Source: Micromonospora sp. NBC_01740 (GTDB lineage Bacteria; Actinomycetota; Actinomycetes; Mycobacteriales; Micromonosporaceae). From it: DNA of 64,000 bases. Positions 1-8,695 of this stretch are shown one piece after another. The position numbers and the translations under genes were made by a program. The notes under the pieces are model-generated. The model had not been told where the DNA came from. It searched no databases and saw only the letters and a list, made by a program, of their open reading frames with translations. How positions within the stretch are numbered: position 1 is the stretch's first letter; every line of letters starts with the position of its first letter. Location: NCBI RefSeq assembly GCF_035920365.1, contig NZ_CP109150.1:4092001-4156000 (forward strand). Direction: 5' to 3'.

Positions 1-4
1 GGCG

Positions 5-1516
5 ATGGCGGATCTGCGGGGACTGGTGGGGGAGATGGCGTCGGCGCTGGCCGGCACCGACATTGCGGTCCTGCAAGGGCGTTACCAGCCCCGGGGCGGC
101 AGCTCGCTGCACACGTTCGATGCTGCCGGGCGGTCGGCGTTCGCGGACACCGGGTTCGCCATGCACGACCTGCTCCGCCGGGTGGACGAGGTGCTGCGCC
201 CGGACGGGGAGGACCGCCCGCTCGTCGTCGAACTCGCCCGCGACGGGGCTGGGCGCGCCGAGCTGCGATACACCTTCGACCTTCCCGCCGTGGCGCCGGT
301 GCGGCTGGTGCTCGATCCGGCCTACCGGCACCCCAACCACCCGGCCTCGCCGATGCCGGCGCCGCCCGGTATCGCCGTCACCGACCGGCCCACCGACCCA
401 GAGGTCCTCGCCACCATCCGGGGCCTCGTCGCGGAGTTCGTGAGCGAGAACACCCGGAAGACGGGGCGCACGCCCGAGTTCGGCGCCGGGCATTCGGAAG
501 AGGACATTCGCGCCGCCGAGGCGGCGATGGGCCTGCGGCTGCCCGAGGACCTTCGGGCCCTGTACCGCACGGTGTCCGGCGATGAGGAGTACGGGCTGCT
601 CGGCGCGGGGGCCCTGCTGCCGTTGGACTCCGTGGTGGCGGCGTACCTGGCCGGCAGGCCCGGGGCCGGCTTCGGTCCCGACGACCTGTTCGCGGTGTTC
701 CCGGTCGTCTATGAGGCGTACCCGCCGGGGCGGGTGCGGCGGGTGTCCCGCAACGACTGGTGGGTGGAGGTCGGCACCGACTGGGGCGGGAACTACTGCA
801 TGGTTGACCTCGATCCCGGGCCGAAGGGCACCTGCGGGCAGATCATTCAGTACGGCAGGGACTTCTACGGGCCGGTGGGGTATGTCGCCGAGTCCGTGAC
901 CGCGGCGCTGCACGACGTGCTCGCGGCGCTACGGGACGACGGTACCCCCCGGCGCGCCTCGGCCCATCCGCAGTACAGCCACTCCGAGCAGGTGGGGGAG
1001 CGGCGGATCGCCGACGTCGTCGCCGGGCTCGACGTACAGGAGCTCTACCTCAACGAAGGGACTACCCTCCATCTGGCGGAACTCGCGCCGCTCCGCCGCC
1101 TGCGCAGCGTCTCGATCAACCGTGCGACAGCGGTCACAGCGGCCGTGTCGCCCGGCGTGCCGGTCGAGTGGCTGTCGATCGACGCCGCCGAGATCGACCT
1201 TTCGTCACTGGGCGGGCATCCGACCCTGTGGGGACTGAAGCTCGCCTCCCGCTCCCCGGTCGCGATCGGGGCGCTGGCCAACCTGCCGGCCCTCGCCCAC
1301 CTCGACCTGTCCGGGGCCCACGTGAGCGACCTGTACCGGGTCGCGGACTTGCCCGGCCTCCGGGTGCTGGAGCTCAGCCTGGCCCAGTGGCGGGAACTGC
1401 GCGAGCGCGATGCGCTGCCGACCGGGCTGGCGGCCGCAGCGCTGAACGGATTCGCCCGGCTAAAGGAAGCCGACGAGTGGGCCACCTGGCTGCGAGGAGC
1501 CGCCGGCCCGCGGTGA
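5..1516 (+). CDS. SMI1/KNR4 (SUKH) family protein with leucine-rich C-terminus
   Basis: A 503-residue protein. Residues about 160-310 look like a SUKH/SMI1-KNR4 domain: an acidic helix around HSEEDIRAAE, then LPEDLRALY and an aromatic-rich core. Residues about 340-500 form an LRR-like pattern of short repeats (LYLNEG, LAELAPLRRL, LANLPALAHLDLSG). SUKH proteins are known as immunity proteins to polymorphic toxins and as scaffolds; a specific role here is not shown. No toxin gene is visible beside it. The ATG lies 5 bases into the window, so the real start could be further upstream. No signal peptide or membrane segment. Confidence 0.7.
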   Translation: MADLRGLVGEMASALAGTDIAVLQGRYQPRGGSSLHTFDAAGRSAFADTGFAMHDLLRRVDEVLRPDGEDRPLVVELARDGAGRAELRYTFDLPAVAPVRLVLDPAYRHPNHPASPMPAPPGIAVTDRPTDPEVLATIRGLVAEFVSENTRKTGRTPEFGAGHSEEDIRAAEAAMGLRLPEDLRALYRTVSGDEEYGLLGAGALLPLDSVVAAYLAGRPGAGFGPDDLFAVFPVVYEAYPPGRVRRVSRNDWWVEVGTDWGGNYCMVDLDPGPKGTCGQIIQYGRDFYGPVGYVAESVTAALHDVLAALRDDGTPRRASAHPQYSHSEQVGERRIADVVAGLDVQELYLNEGTTLHLAELAPLRRLRSVSINRATAVTAAVSPGVPVEWLSIDAAEIDLSSLGGHPTLWGLKLASRSPVAIGALANLPALAHLDLSGAHVSDLYRVADLPGLRVLELSLAQWRELRERDALPTGLAAAALNGFARLKEADEWATWLRGAAGPR

Positions 1517-1597
1517 GCGGGCGATCACGTACTTCTTCTCCTGCTCGTCACGCGTCGACCAAGATTGGGTGCACGGATAAGTAGGCACCCCTTTATG

Positions 1598-2761
1598 TCA
1601 AGGCGCCGCTGACACCAGGGGTTTAGGGTGGTTGGTGGCGGGTCCGGGAAGTGGCTTGTCCGAAGGGCCGATGTCCGGGGTTAGGTCGGTCACGCTGGAT
1701 TGCAGAGTCGTCCCCGAGTGCCCTCCCGGATCCGCCGCCTGCCTGCGTTTCTGGTCGGTGATCATGCGGGCGTAGACGACGTTGGACAGTCGGCGTTTGA
1801 GGGCGCGCATGGCTTCCATGGAGGTCTTCCCGGCGGCCTTCTTCGCGTCGAAGTAGGCGCGGCCTTCGGTGCGGTTGCGCAGCTGGACGACGGCCATGAT
1901 GTGCAGTGTGCGGTTGATGCGGCGGTTGCCGGCGCGGGAGAGTCGGTGACGCTTCTGGTCGCCGGAGGAGGCGTCCAGCGGGGCGGTGCCGTTCCAGGAC
2001 GCGAACCGGTCGCGGTCGGCGAAGCGGCGGATGTCGCCGACGTCTGCCAGCAGCCGGGCTGCACCTGAGGGGCCGATGCCGTGCAGGTCCATCAGGGTGG
2101 AGCTGCGGGCGACCACCAGTTCCTTGAGGTCCTTCTCCGCGGTCTTGATCTTCTTGTCGATGCCCTCGAGTTCACCGATGAGCTCGACGGCGAGACGGCG
2201 CCGGGTCTTGCCCACGATGTCGCGGGGTTTGATGGTCGCGATCAGCGCCCGTGCCTGTCGTGCGGACAGGAATTGCTTTGCCCCGCCGGGAAAAAGCTCC
2301 AGCAGCAGCCGGTGCAGCCGGTTGATGGTCTGCGTCCTGGCGCGGCCCAACTCGTCGCGACGGTCGACCAGCATTCCCATCACCTGCAGGTCCGGGTCGA
2401 GCTGGACTTGCACGAGGTTCGGGGTGCGCAGTGCGACCATCGCGACCGAGTGCGCATCCACCGGGTCGGTCTTGCGGCCGTTGCCGCTGGCGAACACCCG
2501 CACCTGCGCCGACAGCTTCGCGGGTACGTCGAGCACCGTCTCACCGTCATGCAGCAGGCGGTGGGCGATGTGCTTGCCGATGCCGTTGCAACCCTCGACC
2601 GCCCACACCCGATCGGCGTACTGGCGGCCGGCGGCGAGCATCTGCGCGTAGCCGGTCTTGTCGGTGCCGTACCTGCCCACTGCGAGCACCCGGGCACGTT
2701 CGTCGACGACCTCGATGGTGGCCGAGCGCTTGTGCGGGTCCATCCCGATGATCACAGACAT
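1598..2761 (-). CDS. IS110-family transposase (DEDD type), full length
   Basis: 387 residues, normal for IS110. The N-terminal RuvC-like DEDD domain has D8 (GMDPHK), E56 (WAVEGCNG) and D99/D102 (RKTDPVDAHS). The C-terminal Transposase_20 helix-hairpin-helix region starts near residue 225 (LHGIGPSGAARLL) and includes the SRAGNRRINRTLH motif. The frame is uninterrupted, so the element may be active. IS110 elements lack long terminal inverted repeats and I could not fix the ends. Members of this family use a non-coding RNA from the element ends to choose targets, so the flanks 1517-1597 and 2762-3000 are where to look for it. Confidence 0.93.
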   Translation of the reverse strand: MSVIIGMDPHKRSATIEVVDERARVLAVGRYGTDKTGYAQMLAAGRQYADRVWAVEGCNGIGKHIAHRLLHDGETVLDVPAKLSAQVRVFASGNGRKTDPVDAHSVAMVALRTPNLVQVQLDPDLQVMGMLVDRRDELGRARTQTINRLHRLLLELFPGGAKQFLSARQARALIATIKPRDIVGKTRRRLAVELIGELEGIDKKIKTAEKDLKELVVARSSTLMDLHGIGPSGAARLLADVGDIRRFADRDRFASWNGTAPLDASSGDQKRHRLSRAGNRRINRTLHIMAVVQLRNRTEGRAYFDAKKAAGKTSMEAMRALKRRLSNVVYARMITDQKRRQAADPGGHSGTTLQSSVTDLTPDIGPSDKPLPGPATNHPKPLVSAAP

Positions 2762-3036
2762 CGGCGCCTCCCTTGGCTGAACCGGATGGGGTTGTCAGCA
2801 AGGAGGGCACCGCTACTTCGAGCAGGACAAACCCCTTTCCAGCCTCTCCTCGCGCGGTGCCCGGCGAGACCGCAGGCCATGAGAGAGCCACACCAATGAC
2901 ACCGGTGGGCAGCCGCAATGTGGGAGCGTCTCGCCGGGCACCTGGACCGAGTCTGGCCGGACATCGATCCTGAACCAAGTCTCTAAGTAGCCGCGAGTCG
3001 CGCGTCAGACGGCCAGCATGTCGGTGTGTGGGGTGG

Positions 3037-3579
3037 TCAGATCTGGTGCTCGACCCGATGCCGCAGGTACTCATCTGGATGGGTGCGGGCGATGCGAATC
3101 GCCTCGGCCACCGTCTCGTGCAGATCCTCGGGGTACTGCTTCCCACCGAGGTCGAGCCCTGGAAGAATGCACCGGCGGACATCCAGGTCCTCGTTGGTGA
3201 CGAACACGCGTAAGGCGGTTTCGTGCCACTCCTGGCGGAGGTCGGCGAACGCGTCGTACTCGGCTTTACTCTCAGCCGTCGGGGAGCGGGAGCCGGCGAG
3301 GTAGGTGAGGGGAACCTGCGTTCAGTACCAGACTCGCGCTGCGCCGGCCCGTTCAGCGTTGGTGCCCGTCCGGAGATGTTCGAGCAATGCGTTCGCGCTT
3401 ACGTGGGCGCTGGGAACGAGGCCGTGTAGGTCGAGCGCCTGCTGGCCCCGTACCCGTGTAGCCGGACGACGAGCTTCGCCCGGCTCGGCCTGCGGCTTCG
3501 GATGTTGGCCGCCCAGGCCGTACTCGACGCGCGCCGGCCCGGCGGTGTCATCCGCCGTCAGCAGGGCAGGGGTGCCTTG
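3037..3579 (-). pseudogene. Minus-strand reading frame of about 180 codons broken by one in-frame TGA
   Basis: Reading leftward, one frame stays open from 3579 to the stop at 3037 except for a single TGA at 3322-3324. Both halves look protein-like: the first contains QQALDLHGLVPSAHVSAN, the second AEYDAFADLRQEWHETAL and ends RIARTHPDEYLRHRVEHQI. No ATG or GTG starts either half well. I do not recognise the family. It diverges from the XRE/ImmA gene. The simplest reading is a gene with a nonsense mutation that has also lost its start. A coincidental open frame in GC-rich DNA is the alternative. Confidence 0.4.
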
Positions 3580-3663
3580 TCACCGACCCCCAGACTTGGA
3601 TGCGCGAACTCTGAACTTCCGTGTGTTGACCCATTCCGGCGCTGAGTGTGCGATTATCGCACC

Positions 3664-4761
3664 ATGGCTGATGGCTGGGACTGGCCCCTCGTCGGTGAGC
3701 AGGTACGACAAGCCCGCCTGTCGTTGGGGATCTCGCAGCAGGATCTCGCGGCGATGGTGGGGCTAGACCGCACCATGTTGGCCAAGGTTGAGGCTGGCAG
3801 CCGCCGTTTGGACGGCTTGGAGCTGGCTCGGCTTTCCAAGGCACTGAAGGTCTCGATGGAGTACTTGATTGAGCCGCCGCCAGCGGTGTTGTCCCGGCGG
3901 GCAGCACCGCTGACCGAGGAAACCGACACTGAGGCGGCACGGTCGTCGGAACGCCTCGAAATCGCCATGGCTGAGTGGCTGCGCAATGTCCAGCAGTTGC
4001 TGGACCTTGGCGTATTGCGTGCCCGTCCGCTGCTTCGCTATCCGCACCCGGTGGCATCCGGGGATGATGCGCGTCAGGCCGCCCGGTGGTTGCGACAGCG
4101 GTTCGAGCTCGGCGATGAACCGATCGACAGCATCATGGACGTCTGTGAGCGCGCAGGTCAGTGGGTTCTGGTCACCGACCTGCCAGGCGACGGCGCATCG
4201 CTCATCGAGGGCGACATCGCCGTTGCTGTCGTGAGCACTACGGGCGATCCTGGCCGCCGTCGGGCTACCGCTGCGCATGAGTTGGGGCATCTCATCATTG
4301 GTGATGAGTATTCCGCCGACCTCGGCGTGAGTGCCTCACGTGCAGAACGGGAGGCGGTGATCGATGCCTTCGCCGCGGAACTGCTGCTGCCCGTGCAAGC
4401 AATTGCCGCAGCCGGAGCCCGTGGGACGGTGAGCCGCGATCAGATCGTGAGCTATGCGGCTCGATACCGTACCTCTTGGTTGCTGGCGTTGCGGCAGGCT
4501 GAGCAGGCAGGGACCATCGACCCAGAGACGCGTGGGTCCTGGGGCCGGGTTCGGCCGACCCACGTGGAGTTCATGGAGGCGTTGGGCTGGGCGCCGCAGC
4601 CCGACCTTGCGTCGGTACGGGTATCGCCCGCCTACGCAAAGGCCGTGATGGAGGCGTGGCGGAACAGACGAATCACCCGGGCCAGGGCTCTGGAGTTGAT
4701 GCATGGCCACATCGCCGAGGCGGATCTACCGCAGGACGACGACCTGGAGATCGCGCCGTGA
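3664..4761 (+). CDS. XRE-type HTH regulator fused to ImmA/IrrE zinc metallopeptidase
   Basis: 365 residues from the ATG at 3664; an earlier in-frame start at 3646 is less likely. An XRE helix-turn-helix occupies residues about 10-65 (ISQQDLAAMVGLDRTMLAKVE). A COG2856/ImmA-IrrE peptidase domain follows, with zinc motif HELGH at about 205-209 and a downstream acidic AFAAELLLP segment. Such proteins act as antitoxins or as repressors that cleave partner regulators. Its stop overlaps the GTG of the PIN gene, so the two are translationally coupled. Third-position GC is lower than in the neighbouring metabolic genes, consistent with acquired DNA. Confidence 0.85.
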   Translation: MADGWDWPLVGEQVRQARLSLGISQQDLAAMVGLDRTMLAKVEAGSRRLDGLELARLSKALKVSMEYLIEPPPAVLSRRAAPLTEETDTEAARSSERLEIAMAEWLRNVQQLLDLGVLRARPLLRYPHPVASGDDARQAARWLRQRFELGDEPIDSIMDVCERAGQWVLVTDLPGDGASLIEGDIAVAVVSTTGDPGRRRATAAHELGHLIIGDEYSADLGVSASRAEREAVIDAFAAELLLPVQAIAAAGARGTVSRDQIVSYAARYRTSWLLALRQAEQAGTIDPETRGSWGRVRPTHVEFMEALGWAPQPDLASVRVSPAYAKAVMEAWRNRRITRARALELMHGHIAEADLPQDDDLEIAP

Positions 4762-5306
4762 GCGGGTCGGCGCAAGCCACCTCTGTCTTTGTGCTCGACA
4801 CGATGGTTCTCAGCCACTTCACCCTCGCTGACCGCCTAGACGTCTTGCAGGATCTGCTGCTCGATGCCGATTGCTGGACGACTCAGGTGGTTCGGGAGGA
4901 GTTGCGGGCGGGATCTGCGGATCATCGTGAACTGGCCGTCGCTTGCGAGGCGGACTGGCTGACCACTGCCCAGCTGGACACGCTCGATGAAGTGCGGTGC
5001 TTTACCAAATGGGCCGCGCGGCTCGGCTCGGGTGAGCGCGACCTCGGGGAAGCGTCCGTCCTTGCGGCCGCCGAACTGCGGGGAGGGGTGGCCATCACGG
5101 ACGACAGGAACGCGACGCAGGTCGCCCGTGCCCACGGCGCCCGCGTCCACGGCACCATCTGGCTTCTCGCGGGGGCCTGCCGGGACGGCAAGCAAACCCT
5201 GACGGCTGCGGGGAATCTCATTGAGGCACTGAGAGTAACCGGTGCTCGTCTGCCCTGCTCTGGAGCGGAGTTCCCGGACTTTGCCCGTAAGCACAACCTC
5301 CTGTAG
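4758..5306 (+). CDS. PIN-domain protein, probable toxin partner of the XRE/ImmA protein
   Basis: 182 residues from the GTG at 4758, whose GTGA overlaps the upstream stop. A start at 4656 would bury 34 codons in the upstream gene. PIN-like acidic residues are visible: D14 in FVLDTMVLSHF, the GERDLGEASV segment and ITDDRNA, giving the usual Mg2+-binding set of an RNase. Small PIN proteins coupled to a DNA-binding partner are usually toxin-antitoxin modules. Here the partner carries a peptidase domain, which is less typical. The toxin role is inferred from the pairing. Confidence 0.75.
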   Translation: MSGSAQATSVFVLDTMVLSHFTLADRLDVLQDLLLDADCWTTQVVREELRAGSADHRELAVACEADWLTTAQLDTLDEVRCFTKWAARLGSGERDLGEASVLAAAELRGGVAITDDRNATQVARAHGARVHGTIWLLAGACRDGKQTLTAAGNLIEALRVTGARLPCSGAEFPDFARKHNLL

Positions 5307-5373
5307 TCGCTACTGACAACTTCATGGCTTAACGGAGGGCAGTGCCTTATACGCGGCGGCTAGAGTCTTCGCG

Positions 5374-5578
5374 TGGTCGACCGGAAGCTGCTCTTGTCCG
5401 ACCTGCAGAAGTAGTCCCGACCAGCACAAGACCGCCTGGCGCACCCGGGTGGAGGCTGGCTGCGCGAACGCGGCGGTGAGCTGCCGCGAGTTCAGATCGC
5501 CGAGGATCTGCTAACCCAGGTGCGGATCAGCAAACGCTCGACGTCGCGGGGTAGTGCATTGAGATGCTTCTATAGCTG
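5374..5578 (+). other. Possible decayed N-terminus of a PglX-like (BREX-2) methyltransferase
   Basis: A GTG at 5374 with GGAGG about 35 bases upstream opens a 13-codon frame (VVDRKLLLSDLQK) that stops at once. From memory, the phrase resembles the start of actinobacterial PglX proteins. A second frame downstream gives HKTAWRTRVEAGCANAAVS, loosely like the next part of that protein. The rest is absent and the IS110 remnant begins at 5579. This is a weak, memory-based similarity. Confidence 0.2.
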
Positions 5579-6547
5579 TCAAGTGCTGGCCATGGCTGGG
5601 TTGGCTCCGTTCAGGGTCCGGAAGAGTTGCCTGCTGATGTAGCGCTTGAGGCTGCGCATGATCTCGCGTTTGGTGCGTCCTTCGCGGGTGCGGCGGGTGA
5701 CGTAGTCGCGGGTTCGCGCATCGTGGCCCATGCGGACCAGCGCGACGGTGTAGAGCGCTCGGTTGAGGCGTCGGTCGCCGCCGCGGTTGAGCCGGTAGCG
5801 GTGGTATTGCCTGAGAGGGCTGGTAGAGGTGACGCGCCGGCCAGGGCGGCGAACGCCGCTTCGGAGCGGACGCGTCCGGGGTGGGACCAGGCGAGTAGAA
5901 CGGTGGCGGCGACGATGGCGCCGACACCGGGTAGGGCGAGCAGTTGCGGTGCTTGCGCGGTGACGGTTTGGTGCAGTGCCGTGTGGTTGGCGGCGAGTTC
6001 TGCGTCGAGAGCGCGGATGCGCCGGGCCAGTCGGATGGCCTCGGCGCGGCAGATGGCCAGGGTGTCGTTGTCGCTTCGGGGTGCGCCAGGCCGTGACGGT
6101 CGCGATGGTTGTGGTGGTCAAGGTGCGGCGGGCATCAATGCCGAGATCGACGGTGCGTAGCAGTGCGGTCAGCGTGTTGATCACGCGGGTGCGCTCGCCG
6201 CTGATCTGCTCGCGGGCTGCGGTCAGGATTCGCAGGGCGGTGCGATCGCCGGTCGCTCGCGGCCAGCACAGGTGGTTGACGTCCAGGCTGCGAGCGGCTT
6301 GAGCTATCGCGACGGCGTCCACGGCGTCGCTCTTGCCGCGGCGGCGGCGGGTGGAGGCCGGGACATCAGGTGCCTCAGCGACGGTCAGGCCGGCTGCGAC
6401 CAGCTGCTCGGTGAAGGTGGCGCCATAGGATCCGGCGCCGTCGATGACGATCAGTGCCGGCGCTTGCTGTGTGTGGCGTTGGATCCAGCCGATGGCACGG
6501 CGCAGCCCTGCCGGGCTGACCGGAAACTGGGCCTGCTGCATGACCAC
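5579..6547 (-). pseudogene. Decayed IS110-family transposase, 5'-truncated and doubly frameshifted
   Basis: The start (GWIQRHTQQAPALIVIDGAG) and KSDAVDAVAIAQ belong to the IS110 DEDD domain, and the end (NRGGDRRLNRALYTVAL, TKREIMRSLKRYISRQL) to its C-terminus. The middle, about 5830-6075, is read out of frame as arginine/proline-rich nonsense; the other frame there gives transposase-like sequence (LLALPGVGAIVAATVLLAW). Two compensating frameshifts are therefore present. The first tens of codons, including the first catalytic aspartate, are missing. It differs from the intact copy at 1598-2761 and is not functional. Confidence 0.8.
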
Positions 6548-6639
6548 GCCGGACGCTGCTCAGCCAACGGCCGGCTGAAGTCGCGGACCGGGCCGTCCCT
6601 AGGCACTGGGAAGGGGACGAAGGGATCGCGGTTGACGCC

Positions 6640-6737
6640 AACTCCCGGCCCACGTCACGGATCGTGCGACCGGAGTCGAACACCAACGCCGCCGCTTGGC
6701 GCCGGAACTCCTCGGGGTAATTGCTCTGTTGAGTCAC
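6640..6737 (-). pseudogene. N-terminal stub of an IS3-family OrfA transposase
   Basis: About 33 codons from a GTG at 6737 read TQQSNYPEEFRRQAAALVF and then SGRTIRDVGREL, the classic start of an IS3-family OrfA helix-turn-helix protein. Similarity ends near 6640 and the frame runs into the decayed IS110 copy. It is a remnant of an older IS3 insertion cut short by later events. Confidence 0.65.
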
Positions 6738-7066
6738 GGCAGTTTGTCACTTCAACGTGTTATCGGCGGTGCCCCTGATGTGGGGCAGCGACCGGGCTCG
6801 CGCAGGCATTGATGTCCACCGCATCGAACGCGATCTGAGGTGCTGCTCACGGCAGTTCAGCGACAATGGGTCAACGCCACAACGGGAGCCTGCGCGGCAG
6901 GTCACGCACTTAACTTTCGCTGGTCACGACCCTGGTCGCAGGCTTGGCCCGCAAAGGGGAATGGCGGCGGCAGCCATCAACATTGCGGTACCGGCGACTA
7001 TCCAAGCGTCCTAATTTATGCACTTATCAGCATCCTCCGGCATGCCGTGATGCAACTGTAATGTAA
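6738..7066. other. Gene-free stretch left of the first att-like repeat
   Basis: No convincing gene on either strand; the short open frames have poor codon use. It is less GC-rich than the surroundings near 7010-7066. It separates the IS3/IS110 remnants from the first tRNA-Pro 3' copy. It does not contain the 5' half of that tRNA. Confidence 0.5.
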
Positions 7067-7109
7067 CTGGGGGTCAAGGGGCCGTCGGTTCGAATCCGGC
7101 CGTCCCGAC
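7067..7109 (+). repeat. tRNA-Pro(GGG) 3' end copy A (att-like core)
   Basis: 43 bases beginning CTGGGGGTCAAGG and ending GGCCGTCCCGAC. They form the anticodon-loop end, 3' anticodon strand (TCAAG), T-arm (TTCGAAT loop) and acceptor 3' strand of a proline tRNA with anticodon GGG. The 5' half is absent and no CCA is encoded. It is identical to copies B (8187) and C (14387) except for one base. Its right flank (to about 7400) is similar to the right flank of copy B, as expected if A carries the P' arm of an integrated element. Confidence 0.8.
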
Positions 7110-7466
7110 GCAGGTCAAAGGGCTGATCCGGACATCGGATCGGCCCTTTCCGCGTTCTGGGGACCACGCCGGTCAAGTGCGCCGCCCGGTAGCGCTCCTT
7201 GACCGCTGGTCAAGTCTCATGCGGGCCTGCACATTGTTCCCTACCTGCATTTTGGCGGCCGGCAAGCGGGCCGCGTCGCCTCGGCCTCGGCCTGCTGGCG
7301 GCGCAGGCACCGGCATCGTCCGGTCCGGCCGGCAACGCTGACGGGGCACAAACCGTGAAGACGCGGGCTCTGCCCGAACCCCGGCCTCCTCAGAGGTCCG
7401 CGTCGAAGTAGTCGCCAGCATGGTGACTGATGGAACCCGTGGGGCTTTGCCCGCGTCTGTGATTGC
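7110..7466. other. Right arm of copy A, no gene
   Basis: No gene seen. The stretch aligns by eye with 8230-8550 to the right of copy B: both contain GGTCAAGTGCGCCG, TTGACCGCTGGTCAAGT, a GCAAGCGG segment and a GCCCGAACCCCGG-type end. It is therefore one arm of an integrative-element attachment region, followed by the upstream region of the gene at 7467. Confidence 0.6.
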
Positions 7467-7994
7467 ATGAAACTGCGCGCCGCGATTCTGGTTGCCCTGA
7501 CCACTCTCAGCCTCGGCCTCGTCGTGCTGGTCTCACCGGTGCAGCCCGCTTGGGCCTGCTCTTGCGCCTTGCGGCCCGACCAGGAGGACGATCGGGCGGA
7601 CCTTATCGTCGTCGGCACTATCACTGCGGTGACGGACAGAGGCGTCCAACTCGCGGTCGAGTCGGTCGAGAAGGGCAGTCGGTCAGTTGCCACGCTCAGG
7701 CTGGCCGTGAGCCGCAGCGAGGACAGCTGCGGCTACGACTTTCGCGCTGGCACCCGATATCGGGTGAATTCCATCGACGGCGCCACTGGGCTGTGTTTCG
7801 GGATCCGGCAGTTGCCGGGCACGCCGTCCGCGGACGCAGCGGCCCCGACGCCGGTCACAGCAGCACCTGCGCCTGCTCAGTGGCCGGGCCGTTGGTGGTT
7901 CGCGGCCGCTGCGATGCTGACAGTCCTCGCCGCTGGATTGGTCGCCGTGGCCCTGTGGCGGCATCGGACCAGAGCGCAGTCACCGAACGCGTAG
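7467..7994 (+). CDS. Secreted, membrane-anchored protein with CSC (TIMP/NTR-like) motif
   Basis: 175 residues. A signal peptide (about 1-30, ending PAWACSC) puts a Cys-Ser-Cys at the mature N-terminus, as in bacterial proteins resembling tissue inhibitors of metalloproteinase or NTR domains. More cysteines follow at SCGYDF and LCFGI. A Pro/Ala-rich linker and a C-terminal membrane helix (WWFAAAAMLTVLAAGLVAVAL) with a basic tail anchor it. It lies between att copies A and B, so it is probably all that remains of the cargo of the first integrated unit. Function unknown. Confidence 0.65.
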   Translation: MKLRAAILVALTTLSLGLVVLVSPVQPAWACSCALRPDQEDDRADLIVVGTITAVTDRGVQLAVESVEKGSRSVATLRLAVSRSEDSCGYDFRAGTRYRVNSIDGATGLCFGIRQLPGTPSADAAAPTPVTAAPAPAQWPGRWWFAAAAMLTVLAAGLVAVALWRHRTRAQSPNA

Positions 7995-8049
7995 GCCAGC
8001 CACGGGCCAGTAGCTGGTTCGTCGAACGGGTGACCAAGCGGCATCACCG

Positions 8050-8229
8050 GGTCCCCGAGCGCGTCAGCGCCCGGGGACCACGTGGGGACCACACGTCATG
8101 CTTGATGGTGGACGTTAAGCCGTCGGACGAACAGCTTGATCATGGGCATAGCGTGTGTGACGTGCGTGGACGTGTGGCGAAGCGTCCTGGGGGTCAAGGG
8201 GTCGTCGGTTCGAATCCGGCCGTCCCGAC
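8050..8229 (+). repeat. tRNA-Pro(GGG) 3' end copy B with both arms (attP-like)
   Basis: The core is 8187-8229 (43 bases, identical to copy C). About 130 bases to its left match the left flank of copy C, including GGGGACCACxTGGGGACCACAC and GGACGTGTGGCGAAGCGTC. Its right flank matches that of copy A. An inverted repeat GGTCCCCG (8050-8057) / CGGGGACC (8072-8079) lies in the left arm. Having both arms is what an attP site between two tandem elements would look like. Confidence 0.7.
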
Positions 8230-8695
8230 AAGGTGAAACAGCAGGTCAGCGGGCTGGTCCGACGCATCGGGTCGGCCCTTCTGGCTTCCTGGGGACCACG
8301 TCGGTCAAGTGCGCCGAGCCGGTAGCGCATCTTTGACCGCTGGTCAAGTTTTAGGTGGCTACTCGGGTCATCTGCCGAATTGTTCGTTCTCTGTATCAAG
8401 GCGGCCCGCAAGCGGCCGCGCCGGCTCGGCCCCGGCCTGCTGGCGACCTTCGGCCGGCATCGGCCGGGCCGGCCGGCCACGTTGACGGATGACAAGACCT
8501 CGAAGACCTCGGGGCTCCGCCCCGAACCCCGGCCCTCCTCAGAGATCGGCCGGGCGGATCACCTCGCCGGGCACCACAAGGGCTATCAGCCTCCCCGGAC
8601 CGGGCCAAGGTCGTTCGTCCGGTAGGGCGCTCCACCTTGTCCCGGTCCGGGGAGGCTGGACGGTCTGGCGACTGCCCGACGAGGAGATCCGCTAC
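8230..8695. other. Right arm of copy B and gene-free DNA
   Basis: The first about 320 bases are the shared P'-like arm (compare 7110-7400). The rest has no gene I can support. The segment GACCTCGAAGACCTCGGGG near 8493 is a short repeated motif. Confidence 0.5.

Noticed and set aside
8115..8495. Minus-strand frame containing GRPDSNRRPLDPQD
   Set aside because: This is the translation of the tRNA-Pro copy B and its arm, not a gene.
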